Below the pieces are notes generated by a model, which was not told the origin of the DNA, did no database searches, and worked only from the letters and a program-made list of their open reading frames with translations. This document shows positions 1 to 8,761 of a stretch of 64,000 nucleotides of DNA, piece by piece. The position numbers and the translations under genes were made by a program. The stretch comes from JBECKX01 sp964468475 (GTDB lineage Bacteria > Zixibacteria > MSB-5A5 > CAIYYT01). Each line of letters starts with the position of its first letter. The first letter of the stretch is position 1. The DNA is taken from the NCBI GenBank assembly GCA_964468475.1, contig CAYXUL010000008.1, positions 1-64,000 on the forward strand, in the 5' to 3' direction.

Positions 1-243
1 TACGCCCGCCGCATCTGGTTTTCAAACCTACCCGCGAAAGCGACGATCCGGATCTACACGTTAGATGGGGATCTGGTGCGCGAGCTTCAGCACCCGTGTG
101 GTTGCAAGTTGCAGGCAGGCGAGAGCATGATGGCGTGGGATTTGATCACACGTAACACGCAGGCTGCGGTTTCGGGTATCTACCTTTACACGGTGGAATC
201 GGATTTGGGGACTCAGGTAGGCAAGTTTGTGGTGATCAAGTAG
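1..243 (+). CDS. C-terminal end of a secreted protein with FlgD-like sorting domain (5' truncated)
   Basis: The first codon of the window is already inside this open frame, which ends in TAG at 241-243; about 80 residues are visible. The pattern is that of the FlgD Ig-like domain that closes many type A sorted secreted proteins: a beta strand with IRIYTLDGDLVREL, then MAWDL, then SGIYLYTVES and a final KFVVIK. Two other proteins in this window end the same way (GVYLYRLTF...KMVLLK and GVYFYQIKS...KFMVIP). Such tails are known as export or anchoring signals in FCB bacteria. It is followed 64 bases later by a PorV-like gene, so cargo and possible shuttle lie together. The body of the protein, and so its activity, is outside the window. 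Confidence 0.75.
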   Translation, partial: YARRIWFSNLPAKATIRIYTLDGDLVRELQHPCGCKLQAGESMMAWDLITRNTQAAVSGIYLYTVESDLGTQVGKFVVIK

Positions 244-307
244 GTAATGTAGAGTAAGAATGGTGGTGAAAGAGATGTGGAGAAGAGCTGAATCAGAAGG
301 AGCGTCG

Positions 308-1243
308 ATGAGACTACAGCTACATTACCTTGGAATCGCGTTAATGTTGCTGTTGTTGTTGCCGGGACTGGCTTTTGGTCAGGCGAAGGTAGGTACGGCG
401 GGGGCACAGTTTTTGGAGATAGGAGTATCGGCACGCGCGGTGGGGATGGGAGATGCGTTTGTGGCGGTAGCGGACGATGCGACGGCGATGTATTACAATC
501 CGGCGGGCTTGACGCAGTTGTATGACCGTGAGGTGACGGTAGCTGCGATCGATTATCCGGCAGACATCCAGTATGGTTTTGCAGGGATAGCGTATCCGCT
601 GTACCGTTTTGGGGGGGTCCTGGGCGTAGGTTTTTATGCGTTGGATGCGGGGCAGATGGACGAGACGACGTATGAGTACTCACAGGGAACGGGGCGAACG
701 TTCAGTGCGGCCTCGTATGCTCTGGGACTGAGTTACGCGCGCAATTTAACGGATCGGTTCAGCGTGGGTTTGACGTTAAAGTTCATCGACGAGCATTATG
801 AGGATGAGCGGTCGAGCGGTTGGGCAGCGGATGTGGGGACGAGCTACAACACGGGGTTCCGGAATTTCAAGATCTCGATGGTGATAACGAATTTTGGCCC
901 GGACATGACGTTCATCAGTGAGAGTTATCCGTTGCCGATCAATTTCCGTTTTGGCGGAGCGATCGATGTTTTGGAGAGTGAGCGCCAGCGGGGTACATTT
1001 TCGCTGGAGGCCCAGCATCCTTCAGACAATTTAGAGAAATACAATGCCGGGTTTGAATACAGTTACGACGAACATTATTTCCTGCGAGTGGGACAGCGGT
1101 TCAACTACGATGAAGGAACCTTCAGCGTAGGTGGAGGGATCCATGTACCGCTGCAATCGATGGATCTCCAGCTTGATTATGCTTATCAGGATATGGGTCG
1201 ACTCACCCAGGCCCATCGGTTCACTCTCGGCTTGAAGTTCTGA
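308..1243 (+). CDS. PorV/PorQ-like outer-membrane beta-barrel protein
   Basis: A 311-residue protein with a signal peptide (MRLQLHYLGIALMLLLLLPG...AFGQ). It then has the family's N-terminal hallmark: SARAVGMGDAFVAVADD followed by YYNPAGL at about residues 35-70. Alternating beta strands run to a C-terminal aromatic strand ending GLKF, typical of an outer-membrane barrel. PorV relatives carry or anchor type IX substrates at the outer membrane. That role is inferred here from the FlgD-tailed protein just upstream. The frame is open from 260, but AAGGAG at 297-302, five bases before ATG 308, and the signal peptide fix the start at 308. Codon use differs from genes downstream: Thr is mostly ACG, Leu often TTG, and G and T are enriched on this strand. 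Confidence 0.8.
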   Translation: MRLQLHYLGIALMLLLLLPGLAFGQAKVGTAGAQFLEIGVSARAVGMGDAFVAVADDATAMYYNPAGLTQLYDREVTVAAIDYPADIQYGFAGIAYPLYRFGGVLGVGFYALDAGQMDETTYEYSQGTGRTFSAASYALGLSYARNLTDRFSVGLTLKFIDEHYEDERSSGWAADVGTSYNTGFRNFKISMVITNFGPDMTFISESYPLPINFRFGGAIDVLESERQRGTFSLEAQHPSDNLEKYNAGFEYSYDEHYFLRVGQRFNYDEGTFSVGGGIHVPLQSMDLQLDYAYQDMGRLTQAHRFTLGLKF

Positions 1244-1288
1244 TGTTAGAAAATTGTGCGCCTTTGGTGTTTTAGGAGGAATATCTAG

Positions 1289-3220
1289 ATGAATGAAGTT
1301 AGAGCGATAGCATGGAGAATGGCTGCGCTGCTGGTAGCAGTTGCCATGCTGATGTGGGCTTGTACCACCAAACCTACCGGAAATGAGCCGGTAAACCATA
1401 AACCGGTGGTACAGATCGTGAATATCCCGCCGTCGAATTCTCATTTCACGCAAAGCCCGATAATAAACTGGTACGGCACGGATTCGGATGGCTTTATCAT
1501 CATGTATGAGTACGCTGTCGTTCCGTTCTCTGATATTCCCTCGAGCGTTGATACCACAGATATTAACGCGCTCAGAAATTTTGCTGCGACTCAGATCAAG
1601 TATGCAGATCAGGGTCCCTGTGATCCTGCGTGCTGGACTGTTGTCAATGTCAAGACATCGGAATCACCTACGCGACAGCAGGTCGAATTGGTGGCTGCCG
1701 CCAATCCGGCAGACACGGTGAAACAGTATTTCTTCGTACGGGCAGTTGATGACGACTCGGCTCGCTCAGAGATCGAAGTTCGTGTCTATTCCCGTAACAA
1801 CAATCCGCCGACAACTACAATCAAGACTCTTCCTGATTCCAGTGGTTACTATGACCTACCCGATACAAACGCCGTTTATCATGGGATCCAGCTGGAATGG
1901 CAGGGCGAAGACAAAATTGATTTTCCGGCTGAAACTGATAAGCCGAAATTCACCTACTTCTATCAGGTGTTCGGTCCGTTCGATCAGGGTGAACTTTCTT
2001 TTGATGACTCATGGAACTTCACCGACGGGTTTGATTTCGACACCCTGGCCGCGGCCAGTCGCTTGATTTCTCAATCTTCCGATTCTCTTACCGGTTCTGT
2101 CTGGATCAAGGCGACTTCGCATACCTTCTGGAACCTCTGGAGAAATCAACCCGCTTCTGACACTACGCGTGTCGGATACTTCGTGCTGAAGGTCACTGCG
2201 AGAGATGACGCCGCCGTCTCGTCCGTTAAACCTGCGTACAAGGTCTTTCAGGCGATAGATCCCAAATTTGAAGACGATATCCTGGTATACTACCCGATCA
2301 ATGGTCTGACGAAGGCCAGACCGGGCGAAATCTGGGGTCCCACTTACAGAGATGATCCCACCTTCCCGGACAGTTTCTATACCGAAGCTGACATGCTTCA
2401 GTACTACTATGACGTTTTCAACGAGGCGGGCTACCAGATTCCCACGATTATCCGCGGCAAGGTAGATGTGAACAACCCTCCTGCTCAAAACATCCCGCCG
2501 AAGGCGTTGCTGGCAAAGTACAAACTTTACGTGATTATAGATGATGGCGAAAACGGTCAGATTTCCAAATCACATTTCGAGCGAATTAGTCACTATATGG
2601 ACCTTGGGGGGAATGTCTGGTTGTGGGCTGTATTCCCGTTCTCTCCATACCAAACCTCTGGCAAGGGCACCGCGGCTCTGTCGTCGATGATCCTGCAAAG
2701 TAAGGATCCGGTTGATGTCATTCCGTACAAGTATTTCGACATTTTGGCTCAGTGGTGCGGGGGCTGGACTCAGACCTATACTAGTCGAGTCTCATGGTAC
2801 CCGCAGAGCGGGGCTCCCGAACCGCAGACCAATGAGGACTTCATTGGTGCTGTGGCACTTCCCGGCACAGGTTTTCCGGATCTCACTGTAAACTTGAAGA
2901 AGGTTCAAGGCACCTATATCTACAACTATTTTGATACCAGAGACTGGGCACGAATCACATTTCGGGGTTCACCCAATGCCAACTATTTCGTGCGCGACAT
3001 CTTCTCGCAGCCAATCTACCTCTACAACTCAGTCTTCGGAGACGTCGTACCCGATTCCATGAAGGAGTATGTCAGTCCACTTCAGGGAACAGTGACTGGA
3101 CTGCGTTACAACTCAGGTGTTTTCAAGACAGCTGTGTTCGGTTTCTCAATGTGGACGATTCACAAGGATGAGGCAGTCGCTGCAACCAGACAGATGTTAC
3201 AGTGGTTCCTACAGAATTAG
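1289..3220 (+). CDS. Large secreted lipoprotein, function unknown
   Basis: 643 residues, preceded by AGGAGG about ten bases before the ATG. The N-terminus is a lipoprotein-type signal: a basic start, a hydrophobic run (LLVAVAMLMWA) and Cys25 in MWACTT, a loose lipobox. Residues about 40-330 look like one or two fibronectin/Ig-like modules (DSDGFIIMYEYAV, FFVRAVDDDSA, YFVLKVTARDD). The remainder begins DDILVYYPINGL and contains YKLYVIIDDGENG and HYMDLGGNVWLWAV. It resembles the glutamine-amidotransferase-like fold used as a non-catalytic domain in extracellular proteins, and no catalytic triad could be assigned. It probably sits at the outer membrane with the PorV-like protein encoded 45 bases upstream. 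A strong terminator follows. Function is not recognised. Confidence 0.65.
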   Translation: MNEVRAIAWRMAALLVAVAMLMWACTTKPTGNEPVNHKPVVQIVNIPPSNSHFTQSPIINWYGTDSDGFIIMYEYAVVPFSDIPSSVDTTDINALRNFAATQIKYADQGPCDPACWTVVNVKTSESPTRQQVELVAAANPADTVKQYFFVRAVDDDSARSEIEVRVYSRNNNPPTTTIKTLPDSSGYYDLPDTNAVYHGIQLEWQGEDKIDFPAETDKPKFTYFYQVFGPFDQGELSFDDSWNFTDGFDFDTLAAASRLISQSSDSLTGSVWIKATSHTFWNLWRNQPASDTTRVGYFVLKVTARDDAAVSSVKPAYKVFQAIDPKFEDDILVYYPINGLTKARPGEIWGPTYRDDPTFPDSFYTEADMLQYYYDVFNEAGYQIPTIIRGKVDVNNPPAQNIPPKALLAKYKLYVIIDDGENGQISKSHFERISHYMDLGGNVWLWAVFPFSPYQTSGKGTAALSSMILQSKDPVDVIPYKYFDILAQWCGGWTQTYTSRVSWYPQSGAPEPQTNEDFIGAVALPGTGFPDLTVNLKKVQGTYIYNYFDTRDWARITFRGSPNANYFVRDIFSQPIYLYNSVFGDVVPDSMKEYVSPLQGTVTGLRYNSGVFKTAVFGFSMWTIHKDEAVAATRQMLQWFLQN

Positions 3221-3278
3221 GTAAGATTGAAATAGCCTGCTGACTTTCTCTATGAAAGTCACCAGTCAATGTAATATC

Positions 3279-3323
3279 GCGCTGCGGGCCCTGCGAAAGC
3301 AGGGCTCTGCAGCGCTTTTTTTT
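3279..3323 (+). terminator. Rho-independent terminator after the lipoprotein gene
   Basis: The left arm 3279-3294 pairs with the right arm 3299-3315. The inner 6 bp are perfect, the outer 7 bp are perfect, and a G-U pair and one bulged T lie between them. The loop is the GNRA tetraloop GAAA. Eight T residues follow at 3316-3323. The T-run is on the + strand only, so it ends the 1-3220 unit and not the convergent gene that stops at 3377. Confidence 0.9.
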
Positions 3324-3376
3324 GAATTTGGCACGTGCGATTAATAATTGCAGGCGCCCCTTTGAGATTACGGCAG

Positions 3377-5740
3377 CTACGGCCGCATATTCAGTTTCTT
3401 GAGCAGTGCCTTGGCGGGTGCGAAGTCAGGATCAAGCTTAAGTGCTTGCCTCAGATAATTCTCTCCCTCAACTCTATTACCCAGCGATAATGTTGCAAGT
3501 GCCAGATTGTAAAGCAGGGGTTCCGTGGCAGGGCCAACCCGCAGTCCCTGGTTGTACGCCGTTACCGCGTCTTCGAACTGTTTCTTGCTCAGGTAGGCAG
3601 TTCCCAGGTTTATCCATGCTTCCTGCAGACTGGCATCGACGTTGAGCGCCTCACGAAACAGTACAATTGCGGAATCAACATCCCCCATCCCCGCCATAGA
3701 GTAGCCCAGATTGTAAAGGATATGTGCCTTCGAGATTGGCGGGCTGAGTGAAGTTCCGCTTGCTGAAGACGCTTCCGCATATGCCGGCTGAGTGTTCTTC
3801 TGATTCTGGTTTAGCAAGCCGTGAAGCTCTTGCGCGGCCTGCCTGAACTTGCCAACATCTGTAGCCGATACTGCTCGGATGAATCTCTCCTTGGTCGTAA
3901 GCTGCTGAGACTTGCTCAAACTGTCCGCCGCGGCTAACACACTGTCTGACTTTCCCGCATCGCGCCAGGCATACCAGAGATTCAGTCGCGCTGCAGTTAA
4001 GTATGGTTTCTCTTCAAGGGCTAACTCAGCGGAGGCAACAGCTTCATCGTATTGCTTGGTCTGGCGATATAGATAAGAGAGATTGGACAGTGCCTCCGCG
4101 CTGCCGCCCTCAAGAGAATCCTCCATCAGCAGATATTTCCAGGCTGAGTCATAATCGCCCTTTTTGAGATATACAACTCCGATATTCAGGTTCAGATCTT
4201 TGAGTGTCCCCGGAAGATCTGCGGCCTTCAGGTAGGTTGACAAAGCCTTGTCGACCGAATTTGCCCGGAGCTGCAGATTACCCTCGCTAAAGAGCGCCTG
4301 TTTGCGGTTGTCGAACTGAATGCCATACAGATTCGAATTCAACCCCACCAGCAAAACGATCGCCGCAATCCCCGCCGCAACTGCAGGAATCCTTTGCCGT
4401 GCTCGCAGCCGTTCCCAGCCCAGAACCAAAGTCACTGATGAGATAATGGCCAGGATTGGCAACAGCGGCAGGCGAAAGCGCGAGTTAACGAAAAAGAGTA
4501 TGAAGGTCCCGGCATACAGAACTACAAACATCAGCAGCGCCCGCGCGCGCCTTGACATCCCTTTCCAGAAGATGAACGCGGCAAGACCGAATGGAGCCAG
4601 CAGCCACATGCCTATAGGCAGGATTTTGAATACAAAGAAACGGCTCTTGAAGTAAGTGAGATCTCGATTATTGGAGATGTCCGCGCCGGAAAAGAACAGG
4701 TAAGTCTTCTTTACCAGTAATCCTATCCAGCGCACCGGATTGGCGGCAATATCATGCAGGGCCTGTGAATAATAGTAGGAGCTGACTGCGGAAGGATTGA
4801 GCTTTCTACCTTCTGCCTGTTCGGCTGCGTAAGCGATGTCGTCATACTGCCAGTTAAAACCCAGCTTGCCGGGCATCACTGCACTGACACCGTCCGCGTG
4901 TTTGCTGTTGCCAATATAGAAGTTGATTCCGCCCTGGGTCGCTATGGTAAATGCGGGCTGAGGACGGGTCAGATTGTGCGCCAGCACCAGTCCCACCGGG
5001 ACCAACGTTGTAAGCACAAGTGCGAGGGCAGCGCTTCCCCAATTCTTTCCCGGAAGCTCGCGACCCTCCCTCCAGATAAGCCAAAGCAAAGGAAGCAGCA
5101 AGACCGCGGCGTTGGGACGGGTAATAATGGAGAGCCCTGCAAACAAGCCCGAGAGGATTAACGCCGTCCACTTGCGATGCTTTAAGTAGCGGAGCAGGCA
5201 ATAGATTGAAAGCAGAATCAAGGTAATCAGAATAGACTCCAGCAGCAGCTCCGCCTCGAAATAGACGATGTCCTGGCACAAGAGCACCAGCAGGCTGGCG
5301 ATAAAGGCTGCCCGCCGGTCAATTGCCTCTCGTGCAATGACGAAGGTCAACGGCGCGGTAGACGTTCCGATCAGCAGTTGAATAAACCGGGCTGCCCCGA
5401 TTGAATCGGAAGTGATCCAGTAGATGAATCCCAAGAAGTAATTGTAGAAGGGAGCCCGAAAGAACGGCTCCGGCGAGGTCAGGGCGCCTGCAGCTATCGA
5501 CTTGGCAATCAGGTGATGATACAGCGCATCCACGGTTGGCTGGCTGAACTCGATCATGGTGGCGTATTGGAGGAAGTAAGTCAGACGTATNNNNNNNNNN
5601 NNNNNNNNNNNNNNNNNNNNNNNNNNNNNNNNNNNNNNNNNNNNNNNNNNNNNNNNNNNNNNNNNNNNNNNNNNNNNNNNNNNNNNNNNNGGCGATGCCC
5701 GCCGTCTTTCGTCATCACGCCGAAGTGCACTATTCTGCAC
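3377..5740 (-). CDS. GT-C type membrane glycosyltransferase fused to TPR repeats (gap near the N-terminus)
   Basis: The membrane half (from just after the N-gap to about residue 470) has about ten hydrophobic helices. It also has the PMT/GT-C (ArnT-like) pattern: an early acidic loop (TVDALYHHLIAKSI), then EPFFRAPFYNYFLGFIYW and later FVNSRFRLPLLPILA. Such enzymes move sugars from polyprenyl-phosphate donors onto proteins or glycans outside the inner membrane. The C-terminal 300 residues are TPR repeats (LNIGVVYLKKGDYDSAW, LSNLSYLYRQTKQYDEA, INLGTAYLSKKQFEDA, YNLALATLSLGNRVEG), probably periplasmic. A 100-N gap at 5591-5690 hides the first transmembrane segment, and the GTG start at 5740 is only one possibility. 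A linker containing PAYAEASSASG separates two TPR blocks. The substrate is unknown. Confidence 0.75.
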   Translation of the reverse strand: MQNSALRRDDERRRASXXXXXXXXXXXXXXXXXXXXXXXXXXXXXXXXXXIRLTYFLQYATMIEFSQPTVDALYHHLIAKSIAAGALTSPEPFFRAPFYNYFLGFIYWITSDSIGAARFIQLLIGTSTAPLTFVIAREAIDRRAAFIASLLVLLCQDIVYFEAELLLESILITLILLSIYCLLRYLKHRKWTALILSGLFAGLSIITRPNAAVLLLPLLWLIWREGRELPGKNWGSAALALVLTTLVPVGLVLAHNLTRPQPAFTIATQGGINFYIGNSKHADGVSAVMPGKLGFNWQYDDIAYAAEQAEGRKLNPSAVSSYYYSQALHDIAANPVRWIGLLVKKTYLFFSGADISNNRDLTYFKSRFFVFKILPIGMWLLAPFGLAAFIFWKGMSRRARALLMFVVLYAGTFILFFVNSRFRLPLLPILAIISSVTLVLGWERLRARQRIPAVAAGIAAIVLLVGLNSNLYGIQFDNRKQALFSEGNLQLRANSVDKALSTYLKAADLPGTLKDLNLNIGVVYLKKGDYDSAWKYLLMEDSLEGGSAEALSNLSYLYRQTKQYDEAVASAELALEEKPYLTAARLNLWYAWRDAGKSDSVLAAADSLSKSQQLTTKERFIRAVSATDVGKFRQAAQELHGLLNQNQKNTQPAYAEASSASGTSLSPPISKAHILYNLGYSMAGMGDVDSAIVLFREALNVDASLQEAWINLGTAYLSKKQFEDAVTAYNQGLRVGPATEPLLYNLALATLSLGNRVEGENYLRQALKLDPDFAPAKALLKKLNMRP
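5591..5690. other. Scaffold gap of 100 N
   Basis: Exactly 100 N, the usual placeholder for unknown length. It removes the N-terminus of the GT-C/TPR gene. The flanks show no repeated sequence, so this may be a real gap. It also limits what can be said about the divergent promoter region upstream of the subtilase. Confidence 0.95.
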
Positions 5741-5778
5741 TGTTTCTCAACGGCACAGCAGTTGCGTCAAGTAAGGTG

Positions 5779-8634
5779 ATGAAACTTGCGCGACACATAT
5801 TAGGAATTCTGGTGCTTTTGACCGCCTGGCCTCTGGCCTCTGGATCCGCGCTGGACCTCAATAGCGCCAAGATGTCACCCACGCTGCAATCGGCGGCCAC
5901 CGACTCACCACAGCCGCTGAATATTGTCGTCTTTCTGGATCACAGCCGGACTGCGGAACTCAATAAGTCTGCTTCTCTGTACCAATCTCCGCGTCGGGCA
6001 GTGGCTCACCGGCAACTGATAGAATCTCTGGAGACACCCTCTGCGACACGTGAACGATTTGATCAGCTCATCAGCGAACTCAAGAAAAGTGGAGAAGTAC
6101 TCAGTTCACGCAATTTCTGGATTGCCGAGGCCGCAGCGCTAAAAGTCACTCCCGCAGGACTTGCGAAAATATCCGCAAGCCGCGATGTGTACTACATCGT
6201 TGAAGATGCTCCCCTGGAGCTTGTGGCTCCCGTATCATCTGCGCCCGCCGCGTCCGGTATGGCCGGCAGCAGTAGCGCGATCGACATTAGTGGAGTCAGA
6301 CAGCTCTGGCAGATGGGTTACACGGGGCATGGTCGCGTTGTCTGCAGCTTCGATACCGGAGTCGACTATGACCATCCTGCCCTGAATTCCACTTGGCTCG
6401 GCAACAATGGCGGAACGCCTGCACAGAGCTGGTTCGATCCCTATGGCACTACCGTGCCGACAGACTTGAGCGGACATGGCACCCACACTATGGGGATAAT
6501 GGTTGGCCGCGAGGGAGCTGACACTATTGGGGTCGCGTTTAACGCCCACTGGATGGCAGCCTCCGTGATCGATCGCGGGCAAACCCTGAGCAAAACGATA
6601 TCTGACATTCTGGCGGCGTTCCAATGGGCAGCTGATCCCGATGGCGATCCGAATACGGTTGATGATTTACCCGATGTCGTGAACAACTCTTGGGGCATTC
6701 CCCACGGCCTGATGCCCACTTGCGATGATACTTTCTGGGGTGCCATCGATAATCTTGAAGCACTCGGTGTAGTGGTGATATTTGCGTGCGGCAATGAAGG
6801 GCCCGACCCGGGTACGATTCGCAATCCCGCCGAACGAGCCAGCTCGCCTACGAACGCATTCTCGGTCGGCGCTGTAGACCAAAACCAGGCCAATCTGCCG
6901 GTTGCAGACTTCTCCAGCAGGGGACCGTCATCGTGTGACTCGACTGCCATCAAACCCGAGATCATGGGACCGGGAGTGGAGATTCGTTCGAGCTACAAAG
7001 ACGGCGGTTACCGGCTGATGTCGGGAACATCTATGGCGGCTCCGTTTATCGCAGGCTCTATTGCCTTGCTGAGAGAGTACAACCCTGACGCCAGTGTGGC
7101 AGATATCAAGTATGCCCTGCTGCAATCAGCAACAGATCTGGGTCCCAGCGGCAATGACAACGATTACGGCTGGGGCTTTATCAATCTGGCCAAGGCACTT
7201 GATTACCTGCCCAAGCCACAGAAACCGCATATCACCCAGGAATCAGTGCTGGTCGATAACGATCAAAGCACAGTGCTGCAGCCGGGCTCAACCTTCGATC
7301 TCACCACCTCGATTACCAACGGCATCATCTCCGCAGAAGGCATCTACGGAATACTCAGATCAAACAGCGGCTCGGTCTATGTGATGCGCGACAGCAGTGC
7401 ATTCGGTACCCTGGGTACAGATGTCAGCAGCGACAATTCAGCCGAACCGTTCATCATAAAGATCGACCCCTTCAGCGAACCAGGTTCAACCGTCGACTTC
7501 ACGGTTGACTTCTACGCCAATCACTTTGGCTATCTGAACAGCGTTGACTTCGGCCTGATTCTCGGCCAGACGGTATCGGCTCAGTCGGGGGCGCTGAGCA
7601 CGCAGCGACTCAATCTTGAAGTCACCAATTTTGGAAGGAGCCGGCGATACATCGATACTACTTTGGGCAACAATCTGCTGGCGAACCTGAATCTTGTTGT
7701 CGCTTCCCAGGATGGCCACGTGTATGACGCATTTCCCGGAACTTTCGACTGGCTGGCTCAGAAACAGCTGACCACTATTGACTGGGGTACGGTGCAGGAA
7801 ACGGACGGCGAATTTCTCTCTTCCGACAGTCGGCTTGGAGTATCGCAATCCGCCAAAGTCGACGATCAGACAGCCAACTCTAACTTCCTGCTGCTGGACT
7901 ACGAGATCTCAGACGAGATGGCTACAGACGGGCAGGTCACGATTGGCCTGGCCGCTGACTTCGATCTGACAGGCGGTGAGCAAATCAGCCAGAACGGCAG
8001 TGACTTCTTCTTCAACTCAGCCGATCTCACACAAATAGTAGGAATCAGGCCGATATTTCAAAACGCGATTCTCAACGCGATGGACGGCGGCACGTTCAAG
8101 TCAGGCAGCCTTAGTGACGCCGACAAGCTGCAATTGCTGCAGGCACAGGGTCAGCCGCCCTCCGGTTCATCTGGAGACTTCGCGGTTATGCTCTCGACCG
8201 GCGCTATTACTTTTGACGCTTCCGGCAAGCGTCGCGTGGGCTTCGTAATTGCGTCAGGTTCGACAATGGATGATGTGATTGCAGGACTTGATGCCGGCGC
8301 TGAGCTCTATTCGCAGCCCACCAACACTAACGACAATAACGATGTCGTGCTGCCCAAAAGCTTCTCCCTCGGACAGAATTTCCCGAATCCCTTCAACGCC
8401 ACCACTCGTATCGACTTCGATTTGGCCAAGAGTGGTGAATACCGGCTCACAATATTCAATTCCCTGGGGCAGGTCGTGAAAAGCTACAGCGATGTCGCCG
8501 CGGCGCCGGGCCGCTACAACGTCTTCTGGGATGGCCGTAGCCAGACTGGCAACGACATTGCCAGCGGGGTCTATCTCTACCGCCTCACTTTCGACGGCAG
8601 CCAGCAGACCCGGAAAATGGTCCTGCTGAAGTAA
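5779..8634 (+). CDS. Secreted subtilisin-like (S8) serine protease with FlgD-like C-terminal domain
   Basis: 951 residues from ATG 5779. A signal peptide (MKLARHILGILVLLTAWPLA) and an inhibitor-like propeptide (about 40-130) precede the peptidase domain. The catalytic triad is complete: Asp192 in SFDTGVD, His233 in GHGTH and Ser418 in SGTSMAAP, with oxyanion Asn339 in ACGNEG. A beta-rich middle part (about 480-850) has no recognised motif. The last 90 residues are a FlgD Ig-like domain (FSLGQNFPNPFNATTRI, VFWDGRSQTGNDIASGVYLY, KMVLLK), a sorting signal for secretion or surface attachment. The frame stays open upstream to 5695, but only ATG 5779 gives a signal peptide at the very N-terminus. 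The divergent neighbour is the GT-C/TPR gene. Confidence 0.9.
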   Translation: MKLARHILGILVLLTAWPLASGSALDLNSAKMSPTLQSAATDSPQPLNIVVFLDHSRTAELNKSASLYQSPRRAVAHRQLIESLETPSATRERFDQLISELKKSGEVLSSRNFWIAEAAALKVTPAGLAKISASRDVYYIVEDAPLELVAPVSSAPAASGMAGSSSAIDISGVRQLWQMGYTGHGRVVCSFDTGVDYDHPALNSTWLGNNGGTPAQSWFDPYGTTVPTDLSGHGTHTMGIMVGREGADTIGVAFNAHWMAASVIDRGQTLSKTISDILAAFQWAADPDGDPNTVDDLPDVVNNSWGIPHGLMPTCDDTFWGAIDNLEALGVVVIFACGNEGPDPGTIRNPAERASSPTNAFSVGAVDQNQANLPVADFSSRGPSSCDSTAIKPEIMGPGVEIRSSYKDGGYRLMSGTSMAAPFIAGSIALLREYNPDASVADIKYALLQSATDLGPSGNDNDYGWGFINLAKALDYLPKPQKPHITQESVLVDNDQSTVLQPGSTFDLTTSITNGIISAEGIYGILRSNSGSVYVMRDSSAFGTLGTDVSSDNSAEPFIIKIDPFSEPGSTVDFTVDFYANHFGYLNSVDFGLILGQTVSAQSGALSTQRLNLEVTNFGRSRRYIDTTLGNNLLANLNLVVASQDGHVYDAFPGTFDWLAQKQLTTIDWGTVQETDGEFLSSDSRLGVSQSAKVDDQTANSNFLLLDYEISDEMATDGQVTIGLAADFDLTGGEQISQNGSDFFFNSADLTQIVGIRPIFQNAILNAMDGGTFKSGSLSDADKLQLLQAQGQPPSGSSGDFAVMLSTGAITFDASGKRRVGFVIASGSTMDDVIAGLDAGAELYSQPTNTNDNNDVVLPKSFSLGQNFPNPFNATTRIDFDLAKSGEYRLTIFNSLGQVVKSYSDVAAAPGRYNVFWDGRSQTGNDIASGVYLYRLTFDGSQQTRKMVLLK

Positions 8635-8679
8635 GCTGCCGGAACTTCCTTTCCGACTCATATCTCCTGTCAACGTTAT

Positions 8680-8708
8680 TTGACTTGTGGGCCGTAAGGC
8701 TCTACATT
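8680..8708 (+). promoter_or_regulatory. Sigma70-type promoter for the ecfT-truA-pur operon
   Basis: TTGACT at 8680-8685, a 17-base spacer and TACATT at 8703-8708. This lies inside the longer reading frame that opens at 8687, which supports the later TTG start at 8762. No other good promoter was seen before the next ten overlapping genes. Confidence 0.6.
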
Positions 8709-8761
8709 GTGCCCGTCAACCCCGAATTTGGCCTGCAACTCGAGGGAGTGGGACCAGCACT

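Noticed and set aside
213..683. Long minus-strand frame opposite the first PorV-like gene
   Set aside because: Pro/Ser/Thr-rich translation without family resemblance; it mirrors the skewed codon use of the real plus-strand gene.
1488..2066. Two plus-strand frames inside the lipoprotein gene
   Set aside because: They lie in another frame of a 643-residue gene with a good signal peptide and ribosome site, and have the composition of shadow frames.
5695..5778. N-terminal extension of the subtilase
   Set aside because: It would place 28 residues before a proper signal peptide and begins only five bases after the N-gap.
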